In this document: piece by piece, positions 1 to 11,949 of the stretch
Layout: each line of letters opens with the position of its first letter
How positions within the stretch are numbered: the first letter of the stretch is position 1
Assembly: GCA_904063045.1 (NCBI GenBank)
Contig: CAJFCJ010000020.1
Location: 488,916 to 552,915 of the forward strand
Length of the DNA stretch: 64,000 bases
Source: Dimorphilus gyrociliatus
Lineage: Eukaryota > Annelida > Polychaeta > Dinophilidae
Reading direction: 5' to 3'
The notes under the pieces: model-generated
Seen by the model: only the letters and a program-made list of their open reading frames with translations
Told to the model about the DNA's origin: nothing
The model's database searches: none
Position numbers and translations under genes: made by a program

Positions 1-1321
1 AGAGATAATTTTATATAAATAATAAGTTAATAATATGAGAAGGAAGCTGTTTTAAATAATTAGGCTGTCAAAGAGGAAAGGAAACAGAAATGTCCCAGCT
101 AAAAGTTGACTGAAACATGTCAAATTACCTTAATGATGTATGTCTACATTATTTATTAATTCAACGAAAGAATTTCAAACTTTGATCAAAATAATTAAAA
201 TTGGAAAGCAAATCATGAGTTACGTATTCTAATTGCATTGGTAGTCGTTCCCTTTCTCATTATTTACTGGGTTTAAAGAAATTAACAATGTAAAGCGAAT
301 CTATTTAATAATGTAAGAAATCAAACAGGAAAAAACATGATTCTCTTTTATTTACAGCTTATTTTAATAATTCATAAACTATTCTTTACCCTAATTAATT
401 ATTCAATCAGCTTTTTTTCTAGCTTCAATAATCATTCAAAAAGCCACTAGAGCGTTTCAATAAATGTTAATAGAATTCCTGTCTAAATAACTTTCCTTTA
501 CTTTCAATAGTCATAAAAAAAGAGAAAATACAATTGAATATTATTTAATATTTGAAAAAAGTAAATAAAAAGAAGAAAAGAGAGTAGAAAAACACCTTTC
601 CTTAATATTTTCTTTATGGATTAATTGCTGAATTCCAAAGACCAATGTTTTTTTTTATCTGCGATTAGCTTTGTTAATTGATTTCATTATTATATATGTT
701 AAAGATTACTTTTAAACATAGTTGCAAAGAAAAATGATAGAAATAGAAACATTGGAGAAAAATTGAAGAGTGAGCATCAGTATAGTATAATATATGTATA
801 TATAGTATTAAGTATATTATATATATATGATATTTATTTAGGCCTCAAGAAATATAATTGAACAAAGATATATAAGTAGTATTAGGAAATATATGCATTG
901 TCAATAAATTATTGTATAAAAACTGAAAAGGTTATTGAAAAAAGCATTAGAATTAGTTTATAAACTACTTGAGGGTTTAAGTAAAGAAACAGTATATCCC
1001 ATACTTTAAAAAAAAAATCCTTTTAATAGAAATCAAGAAATATTAAATAAAAAAAAAACAAGAAAGAATAAAATGTGTTTAATTGACCTAGTTTTCTTTA
1101 TCTGTTTCTTTATGCCTTTTCTCTTCTAAATAATTTAGATTTTACTAAATAATATTTTTTTAAAAAAAAAAAAGACTTAAAAAAAAGATATACATCAATT
1201 TTGTATTGATAGTTCTTGTGGACTTAGTAGAAAAGTAAACATTCTTTTGAAAAGTACTATTATAATAATAATAGATTTTAATTCTGGCTTTATATTTATT
1301 TAATGAGAATTACATTGTCCA
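1..1321. other. AT-rich 3' flank of the death-domain gene; no gene seen
   Basis: This stretch lies beyond the stop codon of the minus-strand death-domain gene. It is very AT-rich, with short TA runs around 785-835 and A-runs near 1010, 1050 and 1160. A minus-strand AATAAA at 1295-1300, 22 nt past the stop, is a plausible polyadenylation signal. I saw no open frame with splice-site support on either strand. Confidence 0.6.
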
Positions 1322-4300
1322 TCATCTTAAGAATTTCTCAACTTCACCTGTCGAATAAAAAAAGTCTATTGAGAATTACGTAACCTTTGTACTCTTATAC
1401 TATAAACAAGAATGGGAGAGCTACTTACGTGTTGCCGAATGTAATTTAGCCCTCTTCAACGCTTTATATAGAAAGTGAATTTCGGCACCTTTTCTTTCCT
1501 TCCAGGCTTCAAGTACCCTACTGACCCGTTCCCTTCTCGATTCTATAATCTCTAAATCATTTAGCTCATTATCTTTCAAACCCAATTTAATGGCCAACTC
1601 TTTCCATTGTTTTTGCACTTCGAAATCCCCAACAACTCTTCGCACGATGTCTTTTAGCACTTTCTCTTGCCTTTGTTTATTCGTGGCCTCACGTATTTTC
1701 TCATACTCCTCTTCTAGATCATCTGCTAATAGAGCGTATCCATTTTCGTCCAATGCCAGAATGAACTGTTGTAGCTATTCAATTCAAGTGAACAAAAAGA
1801 AGTGAAAGCGATGATCCAAAAGATAAAAATTTTAAAGAATTAGCTAAAAGTCTTACGCAATCGTCGTTTATGGCGCATAGACTATACCACGCTTTTAAAG
1901 CTGAATAAGCTCTCTCCTCATCCGTATCTTTCTCTTTTGTAATCCTATCAATTGTAGCCGTAGATAATTTGAGACTTTCGGCTATGTTCTTCCAGTTTGT
2001 TACTAATTGGTGGGCTATTCTCTCAAAGTAATCTTGGTTTAAAAGTCCTTTTTCTCTTATTGGTACAGATGATGTCCTCTTGGGTGTTGGACACCTCTCC
2101 ATTTTCTAAAATATAAACAAAAAAAACCCATTACAAAACACTCGAATCCTTATGAAAAGAAATAATTAAGTTAAGAACCTTTGGTAAGTCCACTTGAATT
2201 TCGCAATGCACTTTGGTTTTTCCGGTTTCCGCTTCATTAGGGTTGCAATAGGAAAGGACTTGCAACTTACCGAAATAAGACTCTCGTCCATTCTGAGCAT
2301 ATGGTTCAACTACTTTAACTGATGCGTACACTTTAAATGATCTACATTGAAAAAAGTAAAAAGCAGGAATCTTTTCTTCAAACTGGACATTTTTAGTAAA
2401 GTTTAACAAGAGCCTTTCACCCTCATTTACACATATTTCCGAATCACCAGAAATAAGCGAGTATCCTGCTCCTTCTAAATCTGCTTGTTCGCTTTTCACC
2501 TGTATAGATTTGTTTTGGTGTAATTGACTATATAGTCGTTAATACAGTAATAGTATAATCATATTATTCTATTTTTCAACTTACGTTATCTGAACTGGAG
2601 CATACTATGGCAATTTTATTTGGATTGTCAACTATTTGGCTAACTTGGAAAATAGCCGCTTTCTTTTGAGTTACCAAAATCTTTATATTTTGAGCAATAT
2701 TGATGTTATCATCTCTGGTAGAATCGCTTGTCGTCGTTATTAGAAATATTCTGGTATAAAAATTAAATTCCTTATGATAAATTGCTTTTGTGAAAAGGTT
2801 GATGATGAATTGCTTTACCGCTTAACCTTCTCTTTCACAAGAAATTCAACTGTATCATCAACGATCTCGTAGGTCAAACCATCCTTGACGTGATAGCCGT
2901 CTTCCGTCTCTGTAACGATAACGATCTTTTCTCCTAAATTAAGCTGAGTCTTTTCTCTAACTTGACAAGAAGCCCCTGGCGTTTTTACTTTACTCGTTTT
3001 TCTGGCTTTCACAGAGGCGGTACCGGGGAAAGGCATACCGATAAAAACTCCATTTTTTACAATATTCGGCATATTCAAATTCAATACCACGCTCGTTTCT
3101 AGGAAAGATTCTGGCATATTAAAGAATTTTCTTAATCTGACTCGAGCATCTTTATTAGTTTGTAGTATCTGTAGCTCTATTTCTTCAGTTTTTTTACCAA
3201 AAGAGTTTTTTGGAATCCTTATTGATACTCGCGAATCAATTGTCGACGTAACAGTTGTACCCTTATCCGGCTTTACTCTCTCTTTTTCAACTCTAGGCCT
3301 ATGAACTACACACACTTTTACAACCGGCTCAAGGTACTTGAGTTGACAATGGATGAGAGGAATCTGTTTCAATTATATTTTTTTTAACCTAAATAGATTA
3401 CACTTACGCAGTAATAATAACAATAAATTATTCAAACCTTTCCTTCGGTTGATTTTAGACTTTCCATTATCTTCGAATCGTTAATAGAGTTTAAGGGATT
3501 TACGTCAATCCATCCATCGCTCGTAAATAATCTTACTATTATCTCTTTCGTATTTACTTTCCGACAGGATTGATGAGGTATTGACACAATTACTGGATAC
3601 TTTAAACAATCGTTTTAGTATTATAAAGAGAAATAAAAATAAATAATAAATAATAGGCTTATAAATGTTCTCACTTGAAATCTAATTGTTTTAGTACACT
3701 TTATCTGAAAGTTGAGTATGTTGCTGACAATATCAGCATTATCGTCAAATGGATGTTGAGAAATCATATTTAAGTCTTCTTCCAATCTGCAAGTAACATT
3801 GTCGAATGATAAATCATCCTCTAAAGCTTTTAGGTGGCAACCCAATCCCGTAGCAGTCATATCTTCTTCTTTGGATATTGTATATGTATGGGAGGGCCAA
3901 TTTCGTCTATCTCTTCTTTTCTCTTCGAGTTCCTGCTTCTTTTTTTCCTCTTCTTGTCGACGTTTTTGCTCCCTTTTTCTCTTTTCCCTCTCTTCGCCTT
4001 CTTTTTTTAAGCGCTCTTCCAAAGCCTTGCGTTTCTTTTCCTCTTCGATCTTTCTTAACTTTTCTTGTTCTAGTCGAAGATTTTCTTCCTCTTCCCTCTT
4101 CCGCTCCTCTTCCTCCTTTCTCTTCCTCTCTTCTTCCTCAACTCGTATTCTTTCCAGCTCCTCCGCCTTCTTCCGATCTTCCTCCTCTTTCTTCAGCTTT
4201 TCCGCCACCATCCTCTTTTGTTCAATCTGTTGTCCGAAAAAAGAAAAATATATGAAAGATACTGATAATAAAGAGGATATCTTGTACAAATATCTTTACA

Positions 4301-4884
4301 TATTTCATAGAATCTAAAAGGATTAAAAAAGAACCTCTTCACGAATCTTTCTCATATTTTCATTAAGAATTTCAGCATCCTCTGTTATCTTTAGATTGTC
4401 TTTTTCCATCAGAGAACAGAATTGAGCTAATTCTTTGATTTGTTTATTTAGAACCTGATAGGCATGAGTAATTTTATTCAATTTTTGCCTTTTATGCATC
4501 CCTGAAAGAGAATTTACATGTTTATTGATAATTTAAAGACAAATAAAAGAAAAACTAACTATCTTCATCATTCTTCACTTTATTTCTCTCCTTGGCATAC
4601 GGAACGTACTGGCTATTAATCTTGGATGAAATATTTTCAGATATTCTGCTTAGGGATTGCCTAATTTCGGCTTGTTTATCCTGAAATATCTCCAAGTAAC
4701 CTTTTGAACTATTTAACAAATCAGTGGTGTTGTTAGTATGTTCTTGTAAATTTTCAAAAATATTATCATAATCTTGAATTAGATCGCTACTCTCCCTTAT
4801 CTTAGTTATATCCTGATTAAGTATTTCGATAGCTGAGTTAAAAACAGTGATCGGTTTACTATCTTCTGCTAAAATAACTTCCAT
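1322..4884 (-). CDS. Coiled-coil, ZU5-like and tandem death-domain protein
   Basis: Ten exons join in frame to about 949 aa: 4884-4560, 4501-4335, 4226-3675, 3599-3438, 3363-2819, 2750-2585, 2499-2179, 2105-1857, 1765-1429, 1347-1322. The N-terminal 165 aa are helical. Residues about 165-290 form a Glu/Lys/Arg-rich coiled coil. A segment ending IRFQYPVIVSIPH (about 345-360) matches the end of ZU5 domains, and VSIRIPKNSFG in exon 5 looks like the start of a second ZU5-like module. Two death domains follow, about 770-845 (NWKNIAESLKL) and 870-945 (QWKELAIKLGL). ZU5 plus death domain is known from PIDD1, UNC5 and ankyrins, where the death domain recruits partners in apoptosis or innate signalling. 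The coiled coil and duplicated death domain differ from those. A role as a cytoplasmic adaptor is inference. The 10-codon last exon completes the final helix. Four of nine donors begin GTT. Confidence 0.85.
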
Positions 4885-7290
4885 TTTTTTCTGGTATTCG
4901 AATAGTTATAAAGTAACTACTGACTTTTCTGTTGTAGCTAACAAGTCTAGTTGTGTTCCAAGCTCAGAGACGACCGCTAATACCATTCATAAAAGAAAAT
5001 CAATAGGATATGCATATTCGAAAATATTCGTTCAAGTTGATCAGTTACTAATTCATGGAGAAATTTGCTAAAGCAGGAAATATTCAATTATTATCTATAT
5101 TATTATTGATATAGCCGTATTATGATTATTATTATTATTATTATTATTTCTTAACAATATAACAAAATTTAGTGTAATATCTTCAATAGTTTCTTTTTCT
5201 CTATCCTTCTCTCTCTTACAATCAGTTCAGACTTTAGAATTAAAGCTTTTATTTTTTTTTAAAAAAAAAATACTTTCAGATTAATAAGCTTTTTTGATTG
5301 ATAGATAGTATAAGCTATCATTTTTAAGTTCCTTTTAAACTGATAAATAAACATTAACAAATTATAAAATTATTGTTTTTTAACCTAACCTAACTCTTTT
5401 TATTTATTAAATTCTCCAGGTAATTGGTATATTTAGTCTTTATAAATATTGAATAGATCAAATCCAAAAGAGATATGTAATTTGCCGTTTTTTATTATTA
5501 TTCGCTTCATTTACTAATCTCTAACTGTGTAATAAAGATTAACAGAACGAACTCTTGTCATTTGATATTCCAAAGTTCATAGACTTAAATTCACTCGTAA
5601 TTACACAGTGTTAAGTTTACTCTAGCCCAATAAATCAACCAGATAAACAGTGTCAACAAGCTTATTCGACTTTAATCGAAGCAAATAAATAAAAAAAATA
5701 CAGCTCTTAATCTCTACTAGAGAAGGACTTATGAAAGATGAAAATACCAATAGATGGCGATACTAATCGTCGTTAATAAATCTGCCAGGAGTGATGGAAG
5801 GAAATAAAATGGAAAAAAAAGGAAAAGTCTTAAAAAAAAAGAAAAAAAAAAGAATGATAGAAAGAAAGAGTTTGAGTAAGTGCGTGTGTGAGTGAGTGAA
5901 GGAGTAGAAGAGGAAAGGAGTGGAAGAGAGTGGGAGAGAGTGGTGTATGTGCGTTAAGTGTATACGTGTCTGTGTATGTTTGGAAGTAGATTCTTAAATT
6001 CTTTGTTGGAGAAGTAATTTATATGCTGAAGTGGGCTATTTTATCATGCTTAATGTAACGCATTGTTCGGTTCATACTATGCGACAAGCTCGTATCTTTA
6101 AGAGATTGAGAAGAGTGAAAAAAATTAATTACCAGCAGTTTATCAATACAAAACGCCATTGGATATTAATCAAGCGACGACTACCGAGTACTTTTTTAAC
6201 AGTTAAGAGATTAAAAATAGCGTATCTGTTCTCTCCCACAAACCCGATAAGGATGTTATCGGCTTAATGTTTGAACGAGTATTGTTTTCGAAAGAAAAGC
6301 GAATTGTCGAAGCGATTATAAGCGGCCGTTAATCTCTTATAAAGTATCGCCGCTTATCGTTTCGCCAGTCTATTGTTATCTATAGAATTTTTAACAATTA
6401 CTCTATCGGTGTGTAAACAAGGCCGATATTCTTGTTGAAGCGGTTGCACAAATTAAATAAACACGCTGTCTTATCGGTGCTTGTTTCAAGCACTAGATAA
6501 GATCAACCGTTTTTTTTTTATGTACTGGGAAAATATTTATTGCTAGACTTTTTTTATGGGACAAGAAAAGGGGAATTTTTCAGGTGCTTGGTAATTTTTC
6601 TCTTTTTTTGTTATCTCAATAACTTTTTTTTACAGCTCTTTCAAGATAGCTACTTCTTTTTATCTATTTAAATATACTGATAGTAATTAATAAGGAAGAT
6701 GATATTTTCTGTTGATAATGCTAAATATACTCCCTAATCGTATAATGCAACTATATAGTAAATTGCGTGCAACGGCAAGATGAATCTCGTTATTCATCGT
6801 CTATTTACCGATGCCTTATTGCTAACTTTGTAAACATTGACGAAAACGTTCTATATTTGTTCTGGCTGCTGCCTGCTCGCTCTTTCTAAGTGTCTATTTA
6901 CAATCGCCATCATTGTTTGACCGCCTTGTTTGCACAGCGGCGTCTGTTCGACAGTCTACAAACGTTTCTGTTTACTCTGTAAATGTTCTTTTGTAGATAT
7001 TGCAGCTTTCTGAGGCGTTCCTTCGACGAGCCGCAGGGGGTTCTTTTTCATACTCTTTTAAGCTTCTACTCCTCCTCCCCCTTTGCTCTTACTCCATCCA
7101 TCTACTCTTCACCCCATTTCTTTCTTTCTCTTCTGACGGCCTCACGGAAATGTATTCATTAAGTAATGGACACGCGCTTCGTGCCGAGAATGACTCACAA
7201 CCTAACAATGTTAGGCGAGAGAAAAGAGCGACTATAATTCACCGTCAAAGGCAATATAATAGGCGTATTGTTGAAATTGTTTGCCCATAG
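4885..7290. other. Intergenic DNA upstream of the death-domain gene
   Basis: No gene is supported. At 4894-4968, in frame with the first minus-strand exon but split from it by a TAA, lies a coding-like minus-strand run (discussed as a finding). An (ATT)n microsatellite is at 5125-5149, and an AGATGGCG motif at 5752-5759. A 78-codon plus-strand frame at 6031-6267 has no recognisable domain or splice support, and I leave it uncalled. Confidence 0.5.
5125..5149. repeat. (ATT)n microsatellite
   Basis: About eight uninterrupted ATT units. Confidence 0.9.
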
Positions 7291-7295
7291 CTAAT

Positions 7296-7404
7296 AAGAG
7301 AGTGAGAGAGAGAGAGAAAAAAAGAAAGAAAAACTGAGAGAGAGAAAAAGAGAGGCGAAGAGAGAGATGAAATAGGGGAGGGTGGAGGGAAAGGGGAGAG
7401 AGGC
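7296..7404. repeat. Purine-rich GA tract with a G-quadruplex-type run
   Basis: The plus strand is almost wholly purine for about 110 nt. Four G-runs of at least three bases at 7375-7396 (GGGG, GGG, GGG, GGGG) fit the simple pattern for a G-quadruplex. It sits in the gene-free zone upstream of groucho. Confidence 0.6.
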
Positions 7405-7972
7405 GGTTATTGGGCAGTGATTGGTCGGAGTGCTGAGAAAAAGTTGGTCGCTTTTTTTCTATTACTCCTTTTTACTTTTCTCAATCACTCCTACTCTTTT
7501 TTCTTATTTTCGTTTACTTTCTCTCTACTTTCTTTTCTATCTTTGTGTTTCTTTATTTCGATTCTTTTTATCTCTTCATTTTTCTGTGTTATATACCGTT
7601 TCCTTCGTTTTTTTTTCGGCAAGCAGTGGAAGCTCACGTTTTGTCAATATTGATTCAGATGTGAAAGTTTGGCGAACATATTTACTAAGCTTTTGACATT
7701 TTCGCCTCCTTTATACGTGCTCTTCAAAGCCGATTTGTTGACTCGAAACGCTTTTTTTCAAAACATTCCATTAATTCTTTTTCTTCACCGAAATATTTAT
7801 TACCTTTACACTTCCTTTTCCCGCCTCAAATTTTTCTTCTCTATTTCTTTACTTTATCAATTATAATGTTTCTTTTTTTTTCTGTCCAAAACATATCCAT
7901 TTACTTTTTTTTTACTTAACGGAAGGATACAATTTTACCGGTTTAGCAACTTTTAACCCTTATAAACATTAA

Positions 7973-7973
7973 C

Positions 7974-8013
<40 letters not shown>

Positions 8014-8032
8014 CCTCTCTCTCTCTCTCTCC
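7973..8032. repeat. (CT)n microsatellite
   Basis: About 60 nt of CT dinucleotides with a few CCCT interruptions; the complementary strand is a GA tract. It is part of a pyrimidine-rich stretch from about 7440 to 8130, which explains the open but meaningless Phe/Leu/Ser-rich frames there. Confidence 0.95.
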
Positions 8033-8299
8033 CTTACCACTTTACTCTTCTTGATACTTTTCAATTTATCCTACATTTGCTTTTCTTTTTTCCCTTTTTC
8101 CTTTCTTTTTCCTATTACTTCTCCTCTTTTTTTCCAGAGCCTTAATAACGGTACACGCGAGGCTTGTCAAAGTTCGTGTCAATATTGACTTTCGAAATCC
8201 GGCTCGTATTCTACGTACTCTGCGGAATTCTTTTCTTCGGGCTAAAATCGCGCATGTAATACAAACTGTCAACATTTATTCGACTTGATGGAAACACCG

Positions 8300-9103
8300 A
8301 AAAAAAACGACCGAGATATTGTCAATTCAGTAAGTGTATGCAGGTGCATTGAGAGACTTAAAAAAAAATAGTAAAAGAAGAGTGGATAGAGAATGGAAAG
8401 GAATGAAGAAAATATCTAATATATAGAATTACTGGAGTTCGATTGGCCTAGATAGCCGCTCGATTTGCATTCGGATCATTTTTATTTACCGACAACAAAC
8501 ATAAAAAAGCATATGCGCTATTTCGATTAGACGTCGGTCAATATTAGCCTAATGAGCCGACCGAAAGCGTATTGAATAGATTACACACACAAATGCATTG
8601 AAAACCCGTACAGAATACGAATATATAAGTAGATAGTTGGTAAACATCATAAAAAGGCGCCGAACGACTGATTTGTTTTCCTTTCATATCCGAAATTTTT
8701 TCACACCGTCTACGACGCCATCTGGCGACCAGATATGTCTTCACAAATATAGCGAGTAATTAGCAATTAGGCGTAACTATATACTGGCGCCGTTTTCAAA
8801 TTATATACGCATGTATATATTATTGCTTTCAGATGATTGATGGTAATTTATAAAAACGAGCGGCTATTTATTACTCTGCATATACAGTGCGACGATAATG
8901 TCGATTTTTTATAGATATTTTACTGTATATATATATAAGTATATAGATAAGTATATAAAGTATATATAATACTGTGTATAGACAGTCTAGGATATATACT
9001 TTCGTACATAATGTATTTGTATACGTATATTTATATACATATTTTTTAATATTTCTTACTATTTATTTACATAAGAATATCTATAAATACACTATGAATT
9101 TCC

Positions 9104-9134
<31 letters not shown>

Positions 9135-11900
9135 CTTCCTTTCATTTACTTTTACTTCTTTATCCTTTTCTTTCTTCTTTTATTCTTCTTCTTACTCGTA
9201 GTACACTAAAAAAGAGTCTATAGAGCGTATTACTATATATATACATATTCATAGTTTTAAATACATCAGTTAATTGAGAGGACATATTTAAAATAAAAAA
9301 GTATTAATTCACCTATTATATACTATAGACACCTTTTCACAGTTAGGAGGACTTAATTAGTCGGCTTGCCGGTTTGAATGCCAACGCCCCTAATCGCACA
9401 CATGAGTCTTCTACGACCGCCTGTACTCTGATTAGAATCTAATTGAAAACACGCGCGTCGTCGACAAGTTGGCAGTATATTATTAGTGAATTTACGAAAT
9501 CCCTTTCGAAACACACCTGTTCAATTAGGCGGAATAGAATGTTTTTAACCTTTAAAACAATATGAGTGCTTTTTTATGCAGGTATACTATTTTATACGTG
9601 TTTACAATTAAAAATAATAATAATAATAAAAAAAAACAGCGTATAAAAAGGGGTTGTTTAAAAAGAAAAAAGGTATAGCGCTGAGGGGCGAACGCCCTAA
9701 ATTGGCGGCTATTAGATTGAGGGCATTCTTACTTTGATTTAAATGCTATCGATTCCTTTTCTTCACCGTACTCGTATCGTAAATTAGTCGGGAGAAGGAG
9801 GAGAAAGAAGGAGGAGAAGGCGGGCTGCCAAGGACAATTATCTATATAGGCTGTTCTTGAAAAGAAAAAGGGCGGGTAGGAAACAAAGAAATTTGATGAT
9901 TAAGAAGAAAAAGTTAGATAAAGCAAAGAGGCGGAAAAGAGAAAGAAAATCAAACCCCCCTCCGGCTTAGCCGGTGAGGTCGGCGCTCGCGTTTATTTGA
10001 CAGCTTCATAATTAACCTATTATGGCGGTTGTTGGTTGTGAAAGCGTATCGTCTTTCCAAGATAATAATAAGCCGTAGTATAGGCTTACTTGATAAGGTC
10101 GAATAATATAAAGTTCTTTCTATAAACTTTTTTCATATATATAAATTGAAAACAGCAAGGGGTAGTGTTTTCGCATACTTATGTGTAGGCCCAATACCCT
10201 TATTAAGAATTATATGGTCGTATCGGTAAACAAAGACGGTACTTGAGGGATTTGCTTTGATAAGTGATTATAACTAAGCGTTTAATAGGCTTTTCTTTGC
10301 TCTTTGTGTTTACTGTTCTTGTAATTTAACATTACACAAGCGCACCTGCCTATGTTTGCCTTTATGCCTTTTAGATGGCGTCTTGCTGTTTATATAAATT
10401 CTTATGATTATTATTATGTTCATTTCTTCTTATCGAACGCCCACGAAATCGATAAAGCAACGCCCCACTGTCGAAAAATTGCCTAGTCCGAGATAAATTA
10501 CATACATTTTATTCCTTTTATATGTAAAGAAAAGAAGAGAAAAGGAGAAAAAAATACTTTCAACGCCAACAAATTACCGTAATTTTAACCGATAAAATGA
10601 CATACTTAAAGGCGATCTGTAATCTCGTCGAGTCTGCCCTATTGTCGGCCGGTCAAGTGGTCGGTAATAGTTGCGACGCTTAGTAATCACCCTGTTCCTT
10701 TTTTATATATGTATTTCTGAAGAAATATAATAAATAATACCTTTTATCCCTTAGTAGAAGTATGAATTATACACAAGTTAAATAGATATAAAGTATAAGG
10801 TATATATGCGCATATATATATAGAGAGAGATATATATACACTTTATAATATAAATAGGAATATAAATAATAGTGGTGCAAGAAAAAAAAACGGGGGGAGT
10901 AGCAGGGGGGGCGGGAGAGTAAAATGAGGGTTTAAAAGAAAAAAAGAATAGAGAGCAGAGGGAGAAGGAGGAGGTGGGTAAAATATTCCGGACGACCGGT
11001 GTTTCTAAATCGCGACATTATAGTTCGAGTGCCTCGATGACGTGTTAATTTGCATATTCGGCGCGAGTTTTAGCGAAGCGTGCTTAAGCCGCTCATTTTT
11101 TTCCCCTTCCATCACTCGTACAACTTCCTTTTTCCAGCTAATGTTCATATACGCCTACATACATATAACACATAATTTATACAGTAATATGTATCACTGC
11201 ATGTTCAATGTACTACACGTACACCAGCATTGGGAATAGCGACGCTGCGGGCGGTGCGTAAAAATAATTAAACTAATCCTCACTTTTTGCTTACGCAAGT
11301 CATCGTATATCGTTTTCTTTGTGTAACTGATGTCGTATTGTTGCCGAAAAACAATAGCATAATCATAAGCATTTTTTCTTTTAAAAAACAAAGAAAACAA
11401 TAAAATAAAAAAAACACATCGAAGAAAGAGAAAAGGCCGATCTAGGAAATTCAACACTTTATTGTATTCGTTTTTATTATTTGAATACACATACGTATTT
11501 ATAAATATATACTAAATAAATATTAATGAGTGTACAAATGACGTGCTTTTTTCACTCCTTTTGCAATCTTTCTTCTCGCTAGTCAAGGAGAAAAGTGGGA
11601 GGGGAAGAGGAGGTGGTGGTTAGGGGTAAAAATGGGAAGAATTAAGGATGAAACGTTTGGAACTGCGGGCCGGCTAAATCGATTGATACGGAGAATAGAC
11701 GGTACACGGGCGTTAATGCAGGCTACGGGGTATTCTTAATCAGATTAGGTTGGCTTGAGGGATTAGCGAACAATGTTTACTTATGAGATAAAGACGAGAT
11801 AAATGTTCTAATGTAGCGATAGCCAAGATTATCTATGAATCTTGATAATCGGTAAAACTTGCGACCTAATTCATGCTAGTTGTCCCCATTTTGACGTGTA
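8300..11900. other. Gene-free DNA upstream of groucho, with scattered motifs
   Basis: No coding exon is supported. Visible elements are POU octamers ATTTGCAT at 8463-8470 and 11048-11055, AGATGGCG motifs at 8716-8723 (minus) and 10373-10380 (plus), a (CT)n run at 9105-9127, TA-rich stretches near 8920-8970 and 10800-10850, and a G-quadruplex-type run at 10892-10915. CpG dinucleotides are noticeably more frequent than in the AT-rich DNA after 37 kb. Confidence 0.45.
10892..10915 (+). repeat. Potential G-quadruplex
   Basis: A run of six Gs, a seven-base spacer, then seven Gs, a C and three Gs; this can be parsed as four G3 tracts with loops of at most seven bases. It is preceded by an A-run. 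Confidence 0.5.
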
Positions 11901-11949
11901 TCTACGTGGTGATAATATAAATTAATGCTCCTTGTTTGCACTACTAACT

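Noticed and set aside
3799-4317. 172-codon plus-strand Ser/Phe-rich frame
   Set aside because: It is the antisense shadow of the Glu/Lys-rich coiled-coil exon of the death-domain gene.
7417-9201. Phe/Leu/Ser-rich frames of 65-91 codons
   Set aside because: They are translations of pyrimidine-rich and CT-repeat DNA, not genes.
9360-9410. A tRNA-like GGTTTGAATGCC near 9371
   Set aside because: No acceptor-stem or anticodon-arm pairing could be found around it.
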